From Roseiarcus sp963742305 (lineage in GTDB: Bacteria > Pseudomonadota > Alphaproteobacteria > Rhizobiales > Beijerinckiaceae): a stretch of DNA of 64,000 nucleotides. The position numbers were made by a program, and so were the translations under genes. The DNA is taken from positions 24,624 through 88,623 of the forward strand of contig CAVULN010000056.1 of the NCBI GenBank assembly GCA_963742305.1, written 5' to 3'. Shown here piece by piece: positions 18,466 to 28,013 of this stretch. The first letter of the stretch is position 1. Each line of letters begins with the position of its first letter. The notes below the pieces were generated by a model, which was given only the letters and a program-made list of their open reading frames with translations, was not told where the DNA came from and made no database searches.

Positions 18466-20037
18466 ATGACGCGCGATCTTCTCATCGGCATCGACGCCGG
18501 CACGTCCGTCATCAAGTCGGTCGCGTTCTCGCTGGCCGGCGAGCAGCTCGCCGTCGCCGCGCGCCCAAACGTCTATCAGACGCTCGGCGGCGGCCAGGTC
18601 GAGCAGGACATGGCGCGGACCTGGGCCGATTGCGCGGCGACGTTGCGCGAACTCGCCGAGCGCGTGCCGGACCTTGCCGCATCGCATCGCGGCTCTCGGG
18701 GTGACGGCGCAGGGCGACGGCTCATGGCTGATCGACGCCGCGGGCGAGCCGGTGGGCGGCGGACTTGCTGTGGCTCGATTCGCGCGCGGCGGGCATCGTC
18801 GTCGGACTACCTTCGCGACCGACGCCTACCGCGCCCACTATGCCCTCACCGGCTCCGGTCTCAACGCCTGCATGGCCTCGGCGCAACTCGCGTGGATGAA
18901 GCGCCGGCAACCCGATCGCCTCGCCCGCGCCGCCACCTGCTTCCACTGCAAGGACTGGCTCTATTTCAAGCTGACCGGCGCGCGCGTGACCGATCCGTCG
19001 GAGGGAAACTTCACCTTCGGCAATTTCCGCACCCGGAAGTACGAGCCCTCGATCCTCGAGGGCATGGGCATCGCCGACTGCGCGCGCTTGCTGCCGCCGA
19101 TGATCGAGGGCTCGCAGGAGCGGGGCAGGCTCGCCGCGACCGCGGCGGCCGAAACGCTGCTGCCCGAAGGCCTGCCGGTGTCGCTCGCCTATCTCGATGT
19201 GGTGTGCACCGCGCTCGGCGGCCGGACTTTGCGATCCCGCCGGCGAAACCGGCGTCTCCATCCTCGGTTCGACCGGCATGCACATGCGCTACGCGCCGAC
19301 CCCCGAGGACGTGCGTCTCAACGAGGACCGCTCCGGCTACACGATGTGCCTGCCGATCGCGCGCGCCTGCGCGTCCGATGCAGTCCAACATGGCGGCGAC
19401 CCTCAACATCGACTGGCTGATGGACATGGCGCGGGAAGCCGCGGAAATGGCCGGCGCGAGGACAAGCCGCGCGGCGCTCCTTTCAGGTCTGGACGACAGG
19501 GTGCTCGCGGCCGCGCCGGGCGAGGCGCTCTATCACCCCTATATCTTCGAGGCTGGCGAGCGCGGCCCCTTCCTCGATCCCCATGCGCGGGCGCAGTTCA
19601 GCGGGCTGTCGACCCGGACCAGTTTCGCGGGGCTCGCGCGCGCGGTTTTCGAGGGGCTCGCCTTCGCGGCGCGCGATTGCTACCTCGCTTCCGGCTCGAT
19701 CCCGCGCGAGGTCCGGATCGGCGGAGGCGCCGCGCGGTCGAGAGCGATGCGCGCCATTCTCGCCGCTGCGCTCGGCGCCGATGTCCGGACGCTGTCGCGC
19801 GAGGAACTCGGCGCTGCCGGCGCGGCGATGATGGCGGCGGTCGCCATCGGCGTCTACCCGGACATGGGGCAGTGCGCGGAAGCGTGGGTTCAGCCCTTTC
19901 TCGATGAAGTCGCCGCCCCCGACCCTCGGCTCAGCGAATTCTATTCGAAGCTCTACCCGATCTACCGGACGATCCGAGGCGCCATGTCGCCGGCCTGGGG
20001 CGCAATGGGTCGGCTCAGACAGGAGTACGCCGCTTGA
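18466..20037 (+). CDS. FGGY-family carbohydrate/polyol kinase (six frameshifts)
   Basis: An ATP-dependent kinase of the xylulokinase/glycerol kinase/LsrK superfamily, about 520 residues. The N-terminal phosphate-binding loop is GIDAGTSVIKSVAF. Further blocks are GVTAQGDGSWL, LLWLDSRAAGIV, FHCKDWLYFKLTG, ILGSTGMHM and the C-terminal GGGAARSRAMRAILAAALG. Six single extra bases, near 18678, 18761, 18803, 18817, 19228 and 19380, move it through all three frames and back. It probably phosphorylates the imported substrate. Kinases of erythritol (EryA), ribitol, glycerol and autoinducer-2 share this fold, so the substrate stays open. Confidence 0.82.
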   Translation: MTRDLLIGIDAGTSVIKSVAFSLAGEQLAVAARPNVYQTLGGGQVEQDMARTWADCAATLRELAERVPDLAASHRGSRGDGAGRRLMADRRRGRAGGRRTCCGSIRARRASSSDYLRDRRLPRPLCPHRLRSQRLHGLGATRVDEAPATRSPRPRRHLLPLQGLALFQADRRARDRSVGGKLHLRQFPHPEVRALDPRGHGHRRLRALAAADDRGLAGAGQARRDRGGRNAAARRPAGVARLSRCGVHRARRPDFAIPPAKPASPSSVRPACTCATRRPPRTCVSTRTAPATRCACRSRAPARPMQSNMAATLNIDWLMDMAREAAEMAGARTSRAALLSGLDDRVLAAAPGEALYHPYIFEAGERGPFLDPHARAQFSGLSTRTSFAGLARAVFEGLAFAARDCYLASGSIPREVRIGGGAARSRAMRAILAAALGADVRTLSREELGAAGAAMMAAVAIGVYPDMGQCAEAWVQPFLDEVAAPDPRLSEFYSKLYPIYRTIRGAMSPAWGAMGRLRQEYAA

Positions 20038-21092
20038 GCAGAGACCATTCAAGGCCGCTCATCTCCATCATCGGCGACCGTTTCATGCTGCCATCCATGT
20101 TCGAGCAGGCGATCCGGCGGAAGTGCGGCGAGGAGGCCGAGATCCGGTCGCACGAAATGCCCTGGCCGGACGAGCCGATGGAGCATGGCTACGCCGAGCC
20201 GGGAATGGAGGGCCTGAAGGAATACCAGGGCGACCGCCGACGAGGTGGTGGCGCATATCGGACGACGCCGAGATCGCCGTCACGCATCTTGCGCCCTTCT
20301 CCGCCGGGATGCTCGAACGGCTGCCGCAACTGAAACTCATCGCCGTCTCGCGCGGCGGCCCGGTGAACATCGACATGGCGGCGGCCCGGAAGCGGCGCAT
20401 TCGCGTCGTCAACACGCCGGGGCGCAACGCCTCCGCGGTCGCCGAGTTCACCATCGGCGCGATCCTCGCCGAGACCCGCCTCATCACCAGGGGCCACGAA
20501 AGCCTGCGCCGCGGCGAATGGCGCGGCGATCTCTATCGCGCCGATCTCACCGGCGAGGAACTGTCGGAAATGACGGTCGGCGTGATCGGCTACGGCCATA
20601 TCGGCACCAAGGTCGTGCGCATTCTCAAGGCGTTCGGCTGCCGCATTCTCGTCTGCGACCCTTATGTTCAGCTCTCGGCCGAGGACCTGCGCGACGGGGT
20701 CGATTCAGGTCCCGCTCGAGCGGCTGCTCGGCGAGAGCGACGTGGTGACGCTGCATGCGCGGGTGACGGACGAGACCCGCGGGTTCATCGGCGAGGCGCA
20801 ATTCGCGCAGATGAAGCAGGGCACCTATTTCGTCAACACGGCGCGCGGACCGATGGTCGACTATGACGCGCTGACCGAGGCGCTCAAGACGCGGCATCTG
20901 CGCGGCGCCATGCTGGAGACCTTCGCCGTCGAGCCGGCGCCCCCCGATCTCGAATTGCTGCAGCTCGACAACGTGACCCTGACCCCGCACATCGCCGGGG
21001 CGTCGGTCAAGACGGTGAAATTCGCCGCCGAAGCCGCCGCCGAAGAGGTTCGCCGCTATCTCGCCGGGGAAGGTCCCCTCAATCCCTGTTGA
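20034..21092 (+). CDS. D-2-hydroxyacid dehydrogenase family protein (three frameshifts)
   Basis: An NAD-dependent dehydrogenase of the phosphoglycerate dehydrogenase/formate dehydrogenase fold, about 350 residues. It has the dinucleotide motif VGVIGYGHIGTKV, NTARGPMVDYDAL, catalytic Arg in HARVTDETRG, Glu in FAVEP and His in LTPHIAGAS. TTG 20034 overlaps the kinase stop (TTGA), implying translational coupling. One extra base is needed near 20234, 20261 and 20703. Its place in the pathway is unclear; it may oxidise or reduce a hydroxyacid formed from the substrate. Confidence 0.8.
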
Positions 21093-21122
21093 GCCGGTGC
21101 CGGACGGGATGACGAACACGGT

Positions 21123-22652
21123 ATGACCCGGGATCTCGGCCAGTTCGACCTGATTGTCGTCGGCGGCGGCGTCAATGGCGCGGGCATCGCTCGCGACGCC
21201 GCGGGCCGCGGCCTCTCGGTGCTCCTGTGCGAGAAGGACGATCTCGCCCAGGGCACGTCCTCGCGCTCCGGCAAGCTCGTCCACGGCGGCCTGCGCTATC
21301 TCGAATATTACGAGTTCCGCCTGGTTCGCGAGGCGCTGATCGAGCGCGAGGTGCTGCTGCAGCGCCGCCCCGCACATCATCTGGCCGATGCGCTTCGTCC
21401 TGCCGCACTCGCCGGAGCAGCGTCCGGCCTGGCTGGTGCGGCTCGGGACTGTTTCTCTACGATCATCTCGGCGGCCGCCAGCATTCTGCCGCCGACGCCG
21501 CAAGCTCGATCTCACGCAGCGCGCCGGAGGGCAGCGCCGATCCGCAAGACCTTCAGGCGGGCGTTCGAATATTCCGACTGCTGGGTCGACGACGCGCGGC
21601 TGGTCGTCCTGAACGCGCTCGACGCCGTCGAGCGCGGCGCGACTGGTGCTGACCCGAACCGCCGCTTCTCGACGCGCGCCGCGAGGGCGGCTCATGGCGC
21701 GCCGAGTTCGGCGACGGGCGCGGCGGGCAGCGTCTCAAGGCGACCGCAAAGGTCCTCGTCAACGCGGCCGGCCCATGGGTCGACGACGTTCTCAACCGAA
21801 CGCGGCAGCAACGCCGAAAGCCGCGTCCGGCTGGTCAAGGGCAGCCACATCGTCACCCGGAAGTTCTGGGACGGGCGAGCAGGCCTACCTGCTGCAGAAC
21901 AGCGACAAGCGGGTGATCTTCGTCAACCCCTACGAGGGCGACTTCGCCCTGATCGGCACCACCGACATTCCGTTCGACGGCCGGCCGGAGGACGTCGCGA
22001 TCGACCGCGGCGAGATCGACTATCTTCTCGCGGTCGTCAACCGCTATTTCACCGAAGCCCCCAGGTCGCGGCGACATCGTCCACTCCTTTTCCGGCGTCC
22101 GCCCGCTCTACGACGACAAGGCCGCGAACCCGAGCGCGGTGACCCGCGACTATGTCTTCGATGTCGACGCGCCGTCGGGCGCAGGCCCCGCTGCTTTCCG
22201 TCTTCGGCGGCAAGATCACCACCTACCGCAAGCTTGCCGAGCATGCGCTCGAGAAGCTCGCTCCTTACTTTCCGAAGATGACGGGTCCCTGGACCGAGAC
22301 CGCGCCGTTGCCCGGCGGGGACATCGCCGATGGCGATTTCGCGCGCTTCTACTCCGAATTGCGGAAGCGCCGTCCCTGGCTCCCGCCGGAGGTCGCCCTC
22401 GGCTATGCGCGCCGGTACGGGACGAGGGTCGAAGACCTGCTGGACGGCGCGAAGTCGGTCGCCGACCTTGGGCGCTTCTTCGGCGGCACGCTTTACGAAC
22501 GAGAAGCCCGCTTCCTCGCCAGGCAGGAATGGGCGCTCCGCCTAGAAGACATTCTCGAGCGGCGAACCAAACATGCGTTGCACCTGACGAAAGAGCAGCG
22601 CGACCAGTTCGCCGAATGGTTTGCAACGCTCGCGCCGGCGCCCGCCTCATGA
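21123..22652 (+). CDS. GlpD-like FAD-dependent (polyol/glycerol phosphate) dehydrogenase, heavily frameshifted
   Basis: A flavoprotein of the glycerol-3-phosphate dehydrogenase/EryB family, about 505 residues. The FAD-binding start is LIVVGGGVNGAGIARDAAGRG, followed by KLVHGGLRYLEYYEF, YSDCWVDDARL, VLVNAAGPWVDDVLN, ALIGTTDIPFDG and SVFGGKITTYRKLAEHA. I count twelve single extra bases between about 21370 and 22190; between them the protein sequence is well preserved and without internal stops. Enzymes of this family pass electrons to quinones at the membrane. With the FGGY kinase it should turn an alditol phosphate into a ketose phosphate. Confidence 0.8.
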
Positions 22653-23720
22653 CTGCCAGGACTGCGAGAGACGACGAACTTCAGGCCTTGCGCGAATTGT
22701 CCGCAAGCCTCGGCGCCGACCGGCTGCGGACGCAGGGCGCGGGCGGCAATGCGTCGATCAAGCGTGACGAAACCTTATGGATCAAGGCGTCGGGAACCTG
22801 GCTTTCCGACGCGCTCGCGCGGGAGATCATGACGCCGGTCAGGCTGAACCCTTTGCTCGAGGCGATCGCGACCGGCGATCCCCGCGCGGCGACCGCCGTC
22901 GATTTCGTCGATTCCAGCTTGAATCCAGACGGCCTCAGGCCTTCGATCGAGACCAGCTTTCACGCGATCATTCCCGCGCCCGTCGTCGTTCATATCCATT
23001 GCGTGCACACGATCGCGCTTGCCGTCCGGCGGGACGGCGAGGAAATCGCGCGCGAACGCCTGCGAGGCCTGGGCGATGTCGCGTGCGTGTTCGCGCCATA
23101 TCGGAAGCCGGGCTTGCCGCTCGCCCAGGCGATTCTGGAGCGGCTGACGAAGGGCGCGAATGTCTTCGTCCTCGCCAATCATGGCCTCATCGTCGCGGGC
23201 GAAACGGTTCAGGAAGCAGCCGATCGGATCGCCCGCGTGTGCGACGCGTTCGCCGCGCCCGCCCGTCCGGCGGCGGCGGCCGATCTCGAAAGGCTGGCGT
23301 CGCTTGTCGAGGGGACCGGCTATCGGCTGCCGCACGACCCTGCCGCGCACGCCCTCGCGCTCGACCCGAAAAGTCTCGCCATCGCAAGCCGCGGGTCTCT
23401 CTATCCCGACCACGTCGTGTTTCTCGGACCGGGCCTCGCGCAAGGGAACGATTGCCGGCGACCGTCTCGAAGCGCCTCGCTTCGATCCGCCGCCTCCGAT
23501 GCTGGCGCTGCCGGGCGAGGGCGTCGCGGTTCATCGTTCGGCGTCGAAGAACGCGGAGGCGATGGCGCTGTGCCTCGCCGATGTCGCCGCGCGCATTCCC
23601 GAAGAGGCGGAACTCCGGGCGCTGACCGCGGCGGAGGAGCGCGAACTCATGAACTGGGAAGCCGAGACTTATCGGCAGTCTCTCGCGGCGTCGAATGGCA
23701 AGTCTCTCGACAAAAGCTGA
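22649..23720 (+). CDS. class II aldolase/adducin family protein (one frameshift)
   Basis: The start ATG 22649 overlaps the GlpD-like stop (ATGA). The N-terminal 230 residues are a class II aldolase: GAGGNASIKRDETLWIKASG for phosphate binding, VVHIHCVHT for zinc, and LANHGLIVAGET. A roughly 120-residue C-terminal extension (LPGEGVAVHRSASKNAEAM) makes it longer than FucA, as in two-part aldolases of rhizobial sugar loci. One extra base near 23440 separates the parts. It probably splits the ketose phosphate made upstream into DHAP and an aldehyde; this is inferred from gene order. Confidence 0.8.
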
Positions 23721-23730
23721 AGCGGAAGCG

Positions 23731-24994
23731 ATGAGCGCCTGCGTCATCGGGATCGACGTCGGAACGTCCGGCGTGCGCGCGGCGGCGCTGGACGAACGCG
23801 GCGCGCCTATGAGCACGGCCGCGGTCGCGATGACGGATTTCGGCGATCCGGTCGATCCGGCCGTGTGGTGGCGTTGCGTCCGCGCCGCGCTGACCGATCT
23901 CGACGCCGCCTGCGACCTGGGCTATGTGCGCGGCCTCGCGGTCGATGGAACCTCCGGCACCATGCTCGCGGTCGATCGCCTCGGCGAGCCGGTCGGCTCG
24001 CCACGCATGTATGACGAACCCTGCGACGACGAGGCCGTCATGCGCGCGCTCGCCGCTCACGCGCCGGCCGACAGCGCCGCGCGCGGCGCGACCTCGGCGC
24101 TGGCGCGGGTTCTCTTGATGCAGGACCGGCCCGGCGCGCTGAGGCTCCTGCATCAGGCGGACTGGATCGCGGGCAGGCTCAGCGGGCGGTTCGACCGCAG
24201 CGACTGGAACAATGCGCTGAAGACCGGCTACGACCCTGTCGCGACCCGATGGCCCGATTGGATCGAACGCGCCGGCGCCGATGTCGGCAAATTGCCTGTC
24301 GTTGTCGAGCCGGGCGCGCCCATCGGCCCGGTGAGCCAGGAGGCTATCAGCCTTGGCCTCCCCGCGTCGGCGGTCGTGCATGCCGGAACCACGGACGGGT
24401 GCGCCTCGTTCCTGGCGACCGGCGCCGCTCAGGCCGGCGATGGCGTGACCGCGCTCGGATCGACGCTGGTCGTTAAGCTCCTCAGCGACCGGCCTCTTTT
24501 CGCGCCTCAGTTCGGCATCTACAGCCATCGGATCGGCTCGGTCTGGCTCGCGGGGGGCGCCTCGAACACCGGCGGCAGAGTGATCGAACATTTCTTTCCC
24601 CGCGAGCGCCTCGCGGCGTTATCCACGGGCTTGAGACCGGACGCCCCGACGGGGCTGGACTATTACCCGCTGGTGAAGCCCGGCGAACGCTTTCCGATCA
24701 ACGATCCCGCGCTTGCCCCCCGGCTCGAACCGAGACCCGAAAACGAGACGGTCTTCTTCCAGGCGATGCTCGAAGGAATCGCGGCCGTCGAGGCGCTCGC
24801 CTACGCGAGAACTCGCGGAGCTCGGAGCGCCCGCGCCGCGCTCCGTCCGCACGGTCGGCGGCGGGGCGGGCAACCCCGGCTGGACGAAGATCCGGGAGCG
24901 CAACCTCGGCGTTCCGTTCGAACCGGCGGACTCGGAGCACGCCTGCGTGGGCGTCGCGCGCCTGGCGCTGCGGCGCCTCGAGGAGAGGGGCTGA
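23731..24994 (+). CDS. second FGGY-family carbohydrate kinase (one frameshift)
   Basis: A sugar kinase of about 420 residues, shorter than typical xylulokinases. It has VIGIDVGTSGVRAAALDE, LAVDGTSGTMLAVD, LLHQADWIAGRLSGRFD, VHAGTTDGCASFLATGA, TALGSTLVVKLLS, and after one extra base near 24812 the C-terminal RTVGGGAGNPGWTKIRER. The extra a lies in agaactcgcg; without it the frame reads AYARLAELGAP. It starts 10 bp after the aldolase stop with a ggaag ribosome site. Two kinases in one operon suggest that two intermediates or two related substrates are phosphorylated. Confidence 0.82.
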
Positions 24995-24999
24995 GCGCC

Positions 25000-25830
25000 T
25001 TGTCCCGTTTCCTCACGATCGCGTCGAGTTTCCGCGCGGTCTTCTTCGATCAATATGGCGTGCTGCATGACGGCCACCGCCCCTATCCGGGGGCGCGCGA
25101 TGCGCTTGCCGCGCTGAAAACGGCCGGTGTGAAAACCGTCGTCCTGTCCAATTCCGGCCGCGCCGGTCACGCCAATGCGCGGCGCATGGCGGCGTTGGGC
25201 CTTGGCCCCGAGCTTTACGATTTTCTCGTCACGTCGGGCGATGTGGCGAGACAGCTCATGAGGAGCGGCCCCCTGGCCGCGCGGCTCCATCCGCAAGCCC
25301 GCGCGTTCGTCGTCTCGAGCGATGGGCGCGACGAATTGAGTCCCGAGCTTGGCCTCACGTCCGCGCAGGGGAGCGGGGAAGCCGATCTGGTGATCATCGC
25401 GGGCAGCCAGGCCGATCGCGTTTCGCTCGACGACTACCGCAAACTTCTCGCGCCGGCCGCGGAGCGCGGCGCGCCCTGCGTGTGCTTCAACCCCGACAGG
25501 CTCATGCTGACGGCGACGGGCGCCGCCCCTGGCGCCGGGCGCATCGCCGAAATCTATCAGGAGCTGGGCGGCGAGGTGACGTGGATCGGCAAACCCTTCC
25601 CCGAAATCTACCGGGCGGCGGCCGGGTTGGCGGGCGTCGAACACCCGCGCGACATTCTCTGCGTCGGCGACAGCGTCGAGCACGACGTCGCCGGCGCGAA
25701 CGGGTTCGGCGCCTTCGCCGCGCTTGTCAGAACCGGAGTTCTCGCCGCGCTCACCCGGGAAGAGCTTGCGGCCGAAATCGGCCTGCGCCGCGCTGTTCCC
25801 GATTACGTGGTCGAAAGTCTGGCGTCGTAG
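25000..25830 (+). CDS. HAD-IIA family hydrolase (TIGR01459-like)
   Basis: A NagD-type HAD phosphatase of 276 residues, start TTG 25000, 5 bp after the kinase. It has motif I FFDQYGVLHDGHRPYPGA, motif II VVLSNSGR, the Lys of TWIGKPFPEIY, and motif III/IV DILCVGDSVEHDVAGANGFG. As in other members of this subfamily, the second Asp of motif I is not in the usual DxD spacing. It is the last gene of the polyol operon and is frameshift-free. It may dephosphorylate a dead-end or product sugar phosphate. Confidence 0.85.
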   Translation: MSRFLTIASSFRAVFFDQYGVLHDGHRPYPGARDALAALKTAGVKTVVLSNSGRAGHANARRMAALGLGPELYDFLVTSGDVARQLMRSGPLAARLHPQARAFVVSSDGRDELSPELGLTSAQGSGEADLVIIAGSQADRVSLDDYRKLLAPAAERGAPCVCFNPDRLMLTATGAAPGAGRIAEIYQELGGEVTWIGKPFPEIYRAAAGLAGVEHPRDILCVGDSVEHDVAGANGFGAFAALVRTGVLAALTREELAAEIGLRRAVPDYVVESLAS

Positions 25831-25851
25831 AGCCTGGCTAGCGACAGGCCG

Positions 25852-27180
25852 TCAGCCGCCCGGCAGCCCCGGAACCGCCACTCCAAACGCCTGAAGCAAA
25901 AGGATAGCGTTCAGCATCAGGATCACCACCGCGCCGAGGATCGCCGCCGCGTTGGTCAGGCGGCTGTTGGCGAACCCGCCCATAACGTCCTTGCGGCTCG
26001 TGAATATGATCAGGGCGATGACCGGCGCGGGCAGGGCGATGCTCAGAACCACCTGGCTCATGACCAGCGCGTTGGTCGAATTGGCGCCGAGCCACACCAC
26101 GACGAATGCGGGGATCATCGTCACCAGCCGCCTGATAAGCACCGGAATGCGGAAGCCGATGAAGCCCTGCATGATCATCTGGCCCGCCATGGTGCCGACC
26201 GTCGAACTCGCCAGCCCCGAAGCGAGCAGCGCCGTCAGAAAGACGCCCGCGGCGGCGGGACCGAGCAGCGGCGTCAGGGTGTGATAAGCCGTCTCGATCT
26301 CGGCGACGTCGCTGTGGCCGGCGTGGAACGCGCTCGCAGCCATGATGACCATGGCCATATTGACCAGCCCCGCGACCCCGAGCGCCGCCAGGACCTCGAT
26401 GTTGGAGAACCGCAGCAGGAGCCGTCGGTCGCTGTCGTTGCGCGCCGGCGCCCGTGTTTGGGTGAGCCCGGAATGCAGGAAGATCGCATGGGGCATGATC
26501 GTCGCGCCCACGATCCCCACCGCGATCGTCACAGCCCCGGCGTCGGGCAATCGCGGAACCACTGAACCCCAGCCGGCCGCAACCCAATCGATCGGGGCGA
26601 TGACCATCTCGACGAGGTAGCAAATGGCGATCGCCGCGACCAGCGAGCCAATGATCAGCTCGGTCGGGCGGAATCCGCGATTTTCAAACATCAGAATCCC
26701 GTAGGTCAGCACGGCGGTTGCGGCCATGCCGGCCATGAGCGGGACGTGGAGCAGGAGCGACAGCCCGATGGCGCCGCCAAGGAATTCGGCAAGGTCGGTC
26801 GCCATCGCCGCGATTTCGCTGACGACCCAAAGCGCCCAGACCACGGGCGGGTAAAAATTCTCCCGGCACAATTCGGCGAGGTTGCGCCCGGTGACGATGC
26901 CGAGCTTGGCGGAGAGCGACTGGAACAGCATCGCCACGAGGCTGGCCGTGACCACCACCCAAAGGAGCGTGTAGCCGTATCTCGAGCCCGCCTGGATGTT
27001 GGTGGCGAAATTCCCCGGGTCCATATAGGCGATCGAGGCCACGACCGCGGGGCCTGTAAACAGGATCGGGCTGCGCCAGTTCCTCCGGCCGGCCAGAACC
27101 TCGCGAATGCCCTCGACCGTCCGGTCCGTGAGGCCCGCGCGCGTATCCCCGGCCCTTATTCGCGCGACTGCGCCGCTCAT
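25852..27180 (-). CDS. mntH: Nramp-family Mn2+/Fe2+ transporter
   Basis: A proton-coupled divalent metal importer of 442 residues with about 11 membrane helices. The metal-binding residues of helix 1 (YMDPGNFATNIQAGS) and the helix 6 motif ATIMPHAIFLH are present. ATG 27180 was chosen over the ATGs at 27201 and 27210 because GGAG lies 7 bases before it. The gene is divergent from an MntR-type regulator, and a MntR-box-like palindrome sits between them, so Mn2+ repression is likely. It converges on the HAD gene. Confidence 0.93.
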   Translation of the reverse strand: MSGAVARIRAGDTRAGLTDRTVEGIREVLAGRRNWRSPILFTGPAVVASIAYMDPGNFATNIQAGSRYGYTLLWVVVTASLVAMLFQSLSAKLGIVTGRNLAELCRENFYPPVVWALWVVSEIAAMATDLAEFLGGAIGLSLLLHVPLMAGMAATAVLTYGILMFENRGFRPTELIIGSLVAAIAICYLVEMVIAPIDWVAAGWGSVVPRLPDAGAVTIAVGIVGATIMPHAIFLHSGLTQTRAPARNDSDRRLLLRFSNIEVLAALGVAGLVNMAMVIMAASAFHAGHSDVAEIETAYHTLTPLLGPAAAGVFLTALLASGLASSTVGTMAGQMIMQGFIGFRIPVLIRRLVTMIPAFVVVWLGANSTNALVMSQVVLSIALPAPVIALIIFTSRKDVMGGFANSRLTNAAAILGAVVILMLNAILLLQAFGVAVPGLPGG

Positions 27181-27217
27181 CGCCCAACTCCAAGCCGTCA
27201 TGCCCCGCAACGATCAT

Positions 27218-27231
27218 GTAGCCTCTGCTAC
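27218..27231. promoter_or_regulatory. MntR-box-like palindrome between mntH and mntR
   Basis: GTAGCCTCTGCTAC is a perfect 5-bp inverted repeat around CTCT. It lies 38 bp upstream of the mntH start, where it could block the promoter. Its core TAGCCTCTGCTA differs by one base from the TAGCCTTTGCTA core that I recall from the E. coli MntR operator. The rest of the 185-bp divergent region is AT-richer and contains GGCTGCAAATG and GGTTGCATTTTGG, which may be further half-sites. Confidence 0.65.
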
Positions 27232-27365
27232 GGCATAGTCAATAGGCTGCAAATGACCGCAAAGGCTGGATGCCGCTGTCGGAACCCTCAGGTTGCATTT
27301 TGGAGCCGAGGCTGCATAATGAAACAGGCCGTTGTCTTACCGCGGCGGCGCGAAGCGAGGACGAT

Positions 27366-27836
27366 TTGGCGACGACGAAGCGCGGCAAGGGGCCGACTTC
27401 CGCTGAGGCGCCGCTGGCCGCCGAGCCAGCCCAGGCCGACCGGTTCCTGAAGGCGCGCTTCGCCCGGTCGGCCTCGATGCTCGAGGACTACACCGAACTG
27501 ATCGCGGATCTCATCGCCGCGAATGGCGAGGCCCGGACAACCGACATCGCCCGCCGCATGGGGGTTGCCCATCCCACCGCCAGCAAGGCCATCGCCCGCC
27601 TCAAGCGCGAGGGCCTGGCTCGATCCAAGCCCTACCGCGGCATTTTTCTGACCGAAGCCGGAGCGGCGATGGCGAAGAGGGCCCGCGAGCGCCACCGGCT
27701 GGTGGTCGATCTCCTTATCGCCGTCGGCGCGCCGCGCGAAGCGGCGGAGGCCGACGCGGAGGGCGTCGAGCATTACGTCTCCGCCGCGACGTTGAGCGCG
27801 TTTGAGGCGTTCCTGCGGGGCCGCGGAGGCCGTTAG
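27366..27836 (+). CDS. mntR: MntR-type manganese-responsive repressor
   Basis: A DtxR/MntR family regulator of 156 residues, similar in length and layout to E. coli MntR. A winged helix (ARTTDIARRMGVAHPTASKAIARL) is followed by the metal-binding dimerisation part (RERHRLVVDLLIAVGAP, DAEGVEHYVSAATL), with Glu/His ligands in the RERH and EGVEHYVS blocks. TTG 27366 is the most likely start; an Arg/Pro/Ala-rich N-terminal tail of about 40 residues precedes the domain. There is no SH3-like third domain, as in proteobacterial MntR. It is divergent from mntH. Confidence 0.9.
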   Translation: MATTKRGKGPTSAEAPLAAEPAQADRFLKARFARSASMLEDYTELIADLIAANGEARTTDIARRMGVAHPTASKAIARLKREGLARSKPYRGIFLTEAGAAMAKRARERHRLVVDLLIAVGAPREAAEADAEGVEHYVSAATLSAFEAFLRGRGGR

Positions 27837-28013
27837 CGTCAGAGCGCCCGGACGCCCGGCTCCTCCCTCGTGCGGCGGAAAATGCCGAACGGCCGATTGC
27901 ATGAGCGGAAAAGACGCGCATAATCGCCAAAAGCAGCGGGTTTGCCGCGCTGGTTCCGGCTGCGGGCGAGAACCTCACGCAGCGGTCCCGCGCGGCCTTG
28001 GGCAGGAAACGCG

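Noticed and set aside
12400..24830. Programmed frameshifting in the polyol operon genes
   Set aside because: The breaks are too many, lie at non-slippery sites and are almost all +1. Only the two IS630 transposases have typical slippery runs.
11801..25830. A plain glycerol (glpKD) operon
   Set aside because: Kinase, GlpD-like oxidase and two-ATPase importer fit glycerol, but two class II aldolases, a second kinase, a hydroxyacid dehydrogenase and a SorC regulator are not needed for glycerol. It remains a weaker alternative.
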